From Ficedula albicollis (lineage: Eukaryota > Chordata > Aves > Passeriformes > Muscicapidae), in assembly GCF_000247815.1 (NCBI RefSeq), contig NC_021681.1:18988495-19052494 (forward strand): a stretch of 64,000 nucleotides of DNA. The letters are read 5' to 3'. The notes under the pieces were generated by a model that was not told the origin of the DNA, did not search any database, and worked only from the letters and a program-made list of their open reading frames with translations. Positions 58,001 through 64,000 of this stretch are shown here, one piece after another. The translations under genes and the position numbers were made by a program. Position 1 is the first letter of the stretch. Each line of letters begins with the position of its first letter.

Positions 58001-59878
58001 TCATATTTCCCAGCCCCATTATCTTTCTAGAAGCTGAAAAAGGCTCTGATAAGCAATTATAAGACAACCCTTTCCTCCAAATATTTACTTGTAATATTAA
58101 TTGAGCAATTTAACCTATGAGATTAAATGTTAATATTTTTGAAACAATATAATATTCATGCTTTCCAGCAAGAAAACAACTTCATGTTGCAAGGAAGGAA
58201 AGACACAGCTGATTTTCACCCAAGTGAACTTTAAACTGGAGGCCTTCAAAGCTATTATGTGCTGTTATACACATGCATTAAAACTCATCTTTTTCTTAAC
58301 CTGCATGATGGCTTGAAAATTTAAACAAGAAAAAGCAGAATAGAATTAAGTTTTTACTTTTGCAAGTCTTATTTCCTATTCTTTCTGACAGAAAAACTCA
58401 TTTCAAGCCATTTTTGCATCACTAGATGTCAAGGGGACAGTTTTTCTGCGATGCATGACATGGGTTACTCACTTGAAGGTGAAAGGAAATTTGAAGAGTA
58501 ACCTTCAAATCCTATTATGTCATAACTACTTCCCAGGAGAGGTGAAGGAGACAGCAGGGACTATGAGTATAAAACCACCTCTTTTTCATTCTCTTGTCTC
58601 TGGGCACAGGCTTTTAAGTATTTGTATAATATAGGATCTCTGCCTTTTTGTTGCCAAGCATTCATAGTAAGTACTCCACAACATAACAGGAGTTTTGAAT
58701 AGAAGCCAGAAAACCATCTATCACTTCTGTGCTCTTCCAGGTTGCTTCACTGAGTTTAATGACTGATCTAAACCATATATGTATTCTAGAAAACACCTAT
58801 TCATGTACATCAACTAAAAAGGAAAAAACAAAAAAGGAAAAGCTTTATTAGGCCAAAATTTAGGTTGAGATTCATTTAGACAATTCAAGGATCTGGTAAT
58901 TTCCAGGACAGCCTTGTGAAGAGAAGTGTTGCAGGAATAGCAAATATTTTAACTGCATCTTTGTGAAGTAGATAAGTAAGTTGTAAAATGACTGCTGCTA
59001 GAAGTGATCCCAGCGGACCCTTTCATGTCAAAAGGATAACTACCTAACAACAGAGTTTCTATTAAGAAGCTTTGAGAAGCCAAAGCATCACTCTGCAAAT
59101 ATTAAGGATTTTGTTATGAATGCTATTATAAGAGATTCTATCAATCTAAATAAACCCTTTTTCTAACACTCATCAATTTGATTTTTGAATCCTTTATAGG
59201 CATCAACTAAACCAATATGATAGAGACTAGTGGAAAGGCTCTCAATATAATCTCCTACAAAGCCCCATAAGGTTGAGACAGTAGTCATAGCCCTTATTTT
59301 AGCATGAACTAATTTTTAATCATAGTAAAGCACTTGAAAATTAACATATCCCTAAAACTCTCTTCTCTGTGCCACCATCTCCATCAAACCAAGTGTGTTT
59401 ATTCTGCTCCTTCTCTGCACTGTGTTTGAGAGTCTGAACAAAGGCAGCATGTGGAGTGAGGAGTTACCAGTGACAGCAGTCAATAAAGAAGAGATGGAAT
59501 GTCTTCAGGACTACAGCTTGTCTGGACCTTTCACCAACTACTGGGTTTGCTGCTTTCAGGGAAGGCAGCACTGTGATATTTAACATGTTAGTCCATATTG
59601 GGTCTCATGATTTAATACAGATTCTTAAAGACTGACGTGATTTTTGCTAGGCAGATGATGAAGTCAAGGACCACTTAGACAGTGAGAGGACTCGTGTTCA
59701 GTGTGTAATACCAAGGCATTGCTAGTTAAGATGTTGAGACCTGAGTAAGAGGAGTGGACAAAAGTATTTGCAGCCACCAGGCATTCAGAATTCCTTCTGA
59801 ATATCAGTTTGGAATGTGCCACTTCCCCCTCACAGGAGAACAATAATCTTTGGGACCAGCAACCCTAAATTCTTTGGT
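55044..59878. other. AT-rich unique sequence
   Basis: About 4.8 kb of AT-rich, CpG-poor DNA with only short frames. No repeat family, RNA gene or exon recognised. Confidence 0.5.
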
Positions 59879-60590
59879 TTTGAGTGGCATTATTATAAAA
59901 AACTCCACTAGAAATGGCAGAAAATAGAGAGCAGTGACCCTGCTCCTTATAAAGCAGACCATGAAGAACCAGCACTGAACAGCAACAATCTGAACACCAA
60001 AACTGACCTGAACAGTTGGTGGGTTTGTTCTTCAGAATAAACTATTAAAAACCCCCTGAACAGCCAGGAGCAGAACAACATGTTCAGAGTCTCACTTTCT
60101 AATCAGGAACAGGACTTCTCTGATGTATCAAATGAGGAGGAACATAAATGTATAGAAGCAGAAAATGTCACCCTTTTCCTCTAATCTCTAAAACTCCAGA
60201 GCAGGCTTATGTGAGCTCTGACTCTGAGGACAGGCATGTTGAGGAGGAGCTCAACTACAACAACATAGCAAACAAGACAGAACAGTGTAGGGAACAGAAC
60301 AACTGAACATTTTGCCAGGGGAATAAATCCAGGACACAGAGGAGCAAAGACAAAAGCTGGAGAGTTGGAGGCAAAGAGATGCTGCATGACCATCCAAAAA
60401 GAACAAAAACCAGAACAAGATGACACAAACTTTGAATTTGTGAAAAAAGAAGGGTTTTGTGGAAGTGCCCAAGGCAGAGAAGCGTCAGCCAGTGGAATCA
60501 CAGAATCACCCTCTGTGAGTCCTGAGTGGTTAAAGAGCAGAAAGAAGTGAAATGCCCCATCTGTGAAAAACAATATGACTAACAGAAGAG
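59879..60590 (+). repeat. 712-bp tandem duplication, copy 1
   Basis: Runs from TTTGAGTGGCATTATTATAA to AACAGAAGAG and is repeated immediately at 60591. About eight differences are visible between the copies, roughly 99 percent identity. The minus-strand frame through it (60181-60687) is hydrophobic and is the mirror of an acidic/polar plus-strand reading, so I do not treat it as a gene. Confidence 0.93.
60080..60582 (+). pseudogene. Protein-like, frame-broken reading in copy 1 of the 712-bp repeat
   Basis: The plus strand gives four consecutive protein-like blocks separated by frame changes or stops. They are 60080-60184 (34 residues, acidic, NEEEHKCIEAE-type), 60187-60309 (acidic and Asn-rich, with SSDSEDRHVEEE), 60365-60550 (61 residues, ending EWLKSRKK) and 60544-60582 (VKCPICEKQYD, a CPxC zinc-ligand-like motif). 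The blocks are collinear, and their composition is more protein-like than that of chance frames nearby. I do not recognise the parent protein. It may be a decayed retrocopy or gene fragment, or chance. Copy 2 has the same structure 712 bp on. Confidence 0.3.
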
Positions 60591-61301
60591 TTTGAGTGGC
60601 ATTATTATAAAAAACTCCACTAGAAATGGCAGAAAATAGAGAGCAGTGACCCTGCTCCTTATAAAGCAGACCATGAAGAACCAGCACTGAACAGCAACAG
60701 TCTGAGCACCAAAACTGACCTGAACAGTTGGTGGGTTTGTTCTTCAGAATAAACTATTAAAAACCCCCTGAACAGCCAGGAGCAGAACAACATGTTCAGA
60801 GTCTCACTTTCTAATCAGGAACAGGACTTCTCTGATGTATCAAATGAGGAGGAACATAAATGTATAGAAGCAGAAAATGTCACCCTTTTCCTCTAACCTC
60901 TGAAACTCCAGAGCAGGCTTATGTGAGCTCTGACTCTGAGGACAGGCATGTTGAGGAGGAGCTCAACTACAACAACATAGCAAACAAGACAGAACAGTGT
61001 AGGGAACAGAACAATTGAACATTTTGCCAGGGAAATAAATCCAGGACACAGAGGAGCAAAGACAAAAGCTGGAGAGTTGGAGGCAAAGAGATGCTGCATG
61101 ACCATCCAAAAAGAACAAAAACCAGAACAAGATGACACAAACTTTGAATTTGTGAAAAAAGAAGGGTTTTGTGGAAGTGCCCAATGCAGAGAAGCGTCAG
61201 CCAGTGGAATCACAGAATCACCCTCTGTGAGTCCTGAGTGGTTAAAGAGCAGAAAGAAGTGAAATGCCCCATCTGTGAAAAAAATATGACTAACAGAAGA
61301 G
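60591..61301 (+). repeat. 712-bp tandem duplication, copy 2
   Basis: Immediate head-to-tail repeat of 59879-60590, one base shorter (GAAAAACAATATG versus GAAAAAAATATG near the end). The sequence after 61301 (TCATGTGCAGC) continues without the repeat. Confidence 0.93.
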
Positions 61302-64000
61302 TCATGTGCAGCTTTGGAAGGAGAAAAAAAAAATAGTAAGTAATTCTGATGAAATACAAATGATTTGTAAAATCACAGAAGTATAATGGTGAGAAAATGG
61401 AAAATAAAATAAATTGCAACCAATAATTTCACCGTATTACACCATGTGATTCTTTTCTTTCCTTGAGCAATGAGACCCGGTATTAACAAACCCGTAGTGC
61501 AGGCTTTAGGTGGAGATGTGTTTCTGCTCTGGATAATTAAAATAGTTTATTTGAAATTAATTGCACAAAAAAGTGATCTGGTCTAACTGACCAACTATGA
61601 ATTCCGTTTCTCTCAATTAAAAGTGTATATGTAATTTAAAACCTAAAATTAGACACTTTAATCCATATTTAAGAACCAAAAAAGCAGCACAGGGTCTGTG
61701 AAAAGCAAGCTCTTAAGCCACTCAATATTATTTATAAGCACATCCATAGGGATGAAGAAGAGGACTAATATGCTAATATTGCTGAATGTTGAAATGGAGA
61801 CCCGAGGTTTGATATAGCACCTCAGGAATCAGGGGCTTTATTATTCACAAATACACAGACAAAGTGATCTCCTGTGCACTCCTTGCTCTTTGCTTTAGAG
61901 TCAAAAAATGGCAAAAGGACAGCAGAACACAGGCTGTGATATTTTATCAAAAGTATGAAGCATTTCCCTATAAGTTATCCTGCAGTGACTAAGGATGTGA
62001 GGATCTGCACAGTGCTCACAGTCCATGGGACAGTTATACTCAACTGAACATTCCCTAAAGCAAAATGATAAAAATATCTTTGTTGTGTGTTTTGAAAATT
62101 AAGTTTTATACGGTTAATACCATGTAAGGTGCAAATAAATAACATCCCAATTTAATGTTAACCCAGCTGTATGACAGGTGGTAAAAGAGATGTAAAGAAA
62201 AGGGGATGTGTGCTTTTGTAAGAGATAAAAATATCTGTCATAAAACTGCTGTAACCTTTTGTCTCCTAACCACATATATTACTAAATTATTGAATAATCT
62301 AATGCACAGTTTCCTTTATACAGCTGAAGCAATTCACACAGCTTGATATGCAAAACAAACAAACAAGATAGATCATAATTTGACATTTTCGCATGCTTGG
62401 CATTGAAAGCAAACTCATTTGGTTTTTTTCAGGAGTATTTTGCATTCTTGGAGTACATCAGCAGTGGTGTGTATATAATGTGTGATGTAAGTGTATCATA
62501 GAATGTGTTTATTACAGCCATTTCTCTGTAGCTGCTACAAGGGAACCCCTTTGAGGCTAGATAAAAGTTTGCCAAAAATAATATTCAAATATCCTTTTAA
62601 TCAAAACAAGATAAAGAGGAGATTAGTGCCACCAGTGTCAACACCACCACTTCCAAAACATATGCTCAAATAAAACATGAAAGCTTTAGGGGATTGGTTT
62701 TGCAAGCTTCAGTAGCTCACACTTCCTCTCTCTTCCAACTCTGTGTATTATTAAAATGCATCAGCTGATGATGTGTGTTAATGACAAGCTCCATCCTCAA
62801 AGGGGTCTAATTCATTAAAGGGGATGATCACACTGTAATTCTCAGAATTGAAAACAAAATATTTATTTATATTATTAATTATGAATTTTATTTTAATGTA
62901 GAAGATTAGGTTTTTAATGTCATTTAAAGTAAAACAAAGTATATTGCAAGCAAAAAACCTACATAAATATCAAGCAAATTTAAACTTGTGACTAAACGGC
63001 ATGAGGATTTTTCCCCAGAAAATATCAATTTTCATGATTATCATACCTGATAAAGATTTACTATTTTATTTAATTTGAAATCTTGTTCTTCTTCCTCCCC
63101 TCCCTCCCCCTCCCTGGAATAACAATTACAAATTGTATGTTTTTTTCTTTTACTTAAAACTTGTTTAACTTTTAGATTTTTGGAGAGAGTGTAGGACATT
63201 CATCTGTCATCAAAATGATACCCACTGAATTTTATTTAAAATATCAGAATTTATATTCTCCCTCTGTTGTGGCAAAATTTAATCTGTACAGAATCTAAGG
63301 ACTGGATCTAGACATTTCTAATTTAAAAAGCACAGTTTCTGATTTGTTGTGGGAAAGCAAGCTGACAAGAATGAGAGACCTTGATTCAACTCAGTGCTTG
63401 GTGAAGCTACTGGGAGCTGATTTATGGAACGTATCTTTCCTGTCTATCATCACTAGAAAAATTTCACAAAAATGCCAGTTTGGCCCAAAATATGCATTTG
63501 ATGGTTGTGTGGGATGGATTTGGCCACCAAAGTCTGCCAATAAAAATTAAACAAACACTTAAATTCGGAGGGCACTGGGCATGTAAACATCCTTAAAACT
63601 CACAGTCAACTGCTTAACCAGGCATGGATGGTAGTTGGGGATTGTGTCTTTTGCATCCATGAAATCCTACATATCACAGGATTTCCTTGGGAATTCCAGC
63701 CAAGACCTTGGGGAGCCCCTGTGCTGTGTTTAACTGTTTGACACAAGTCCCACATGGCTGCTGCTCAGGGCCAGGGCATGTCCAGGGGCTGCACACAGCC
63801 ATGAGCTTAGAAGCAGGGGAAGAGGGTATCATTAGCACAAATCCCCAGCAAAGCACATGGATTAAGAAAAAACAGGGATGGAACTTAAGCCCAGGGATTT
63901 TTTTTCTGTACATCCCTGGGACAAAACTGCCATTTCTTCCAGGTCGTTCTGTCTGGTGGAGCCCCTCACCGAGCCACCACACTGCACTGAGTCACTGCTC
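61302..64000. other. AT-rich unique sequence to the right edge
   Basis: About 2.7 kb with no recognised gene. Features are limited to short A or T runs and a pyrimidine-rich patch near 63089-63115. Frames at 63344-63550 (plus) and 63674-63982 (minus) show no recognised domain. Confidence 0.5.

Noticed and set aside
55044..59878. Possible additional LINE or LTR remnants in AT-rich DNA
   Set aside because: No diagnostic phrases or terminal repeats could be identified by eye. A profile-based repeat search would be needed to support a call.
60181..60687. 168-codon hydrophobic minus-strand frame, repeated at 60893-61213
   Set aside because: It is antisense to a more protein-like acidic/polar plus-strand reading, and hydrophobicity follows from the complement of A-rich codons. 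It is retained only as part of the 712-bp duplication.

Overview
The window looks like non-coding vertebrate DNA, most likely from a bird. The best lineage evidence is a set of CR1 LINE fragments with avian/archosaur-type 3' ends (43.8-45.6 kb, 46.7-47.7 kb, probably 24.6-24.9 kb), with few other dispersed repeats. There are no operons, compact reading frames or prokaryotic signals. I found no protein-coding gene I can defend. The long stop-free frames in the first 13 kb are poly-Pro or poly-Gly readings of giant C runs, and the rest are short chance frames.

The left quarter (1-15.5 kb) is a cluster of CpG-rich islands separated by AT-rich, complex, unique sequence. This layout is typical around vertebrate developmental transcription-factor genes, but no exon was recognised, so that is inference. 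The islands are broken by enormous uninterrupted poly-C runs: 208+, 283, 762, 874 and 1107 bp. A 485-bp block at the end of the last long run is repeated 1334 bp downstream with one visible mismatch. These runs either stand in for GC-rich sequence the assembly could not resolve, or are real giant (C)n tracts. Any exon in an island core could be hidden by them.

The right three quarters (15.5-64 kb) is AT-rich, CpG-poor intergenic or intronic sequence. It holds the CR1 fragments, two large T-C-T homopolymer sandwiches (22.3 kb and 54.8-55.0 kb), and several tandem duplications present in exactly two copies (periods 56, 67, 73, 268 and 712 bp). A nested repeat with hairpin potential lies at 38.8 kb. 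The 712-bp duplication at 59.9-61.3 kb carries a frame-broken, protein-like reading that ends in a CPxC motif and may be a duplicated pseudogene fragment.

The most noteworthy signals are structural. All long homopolymer runs of C or G are C on the plus strand. Several sit at the centre of an A or T tract. Short-period two-copy duplications recur across the window. No new multi-gene system is visible.
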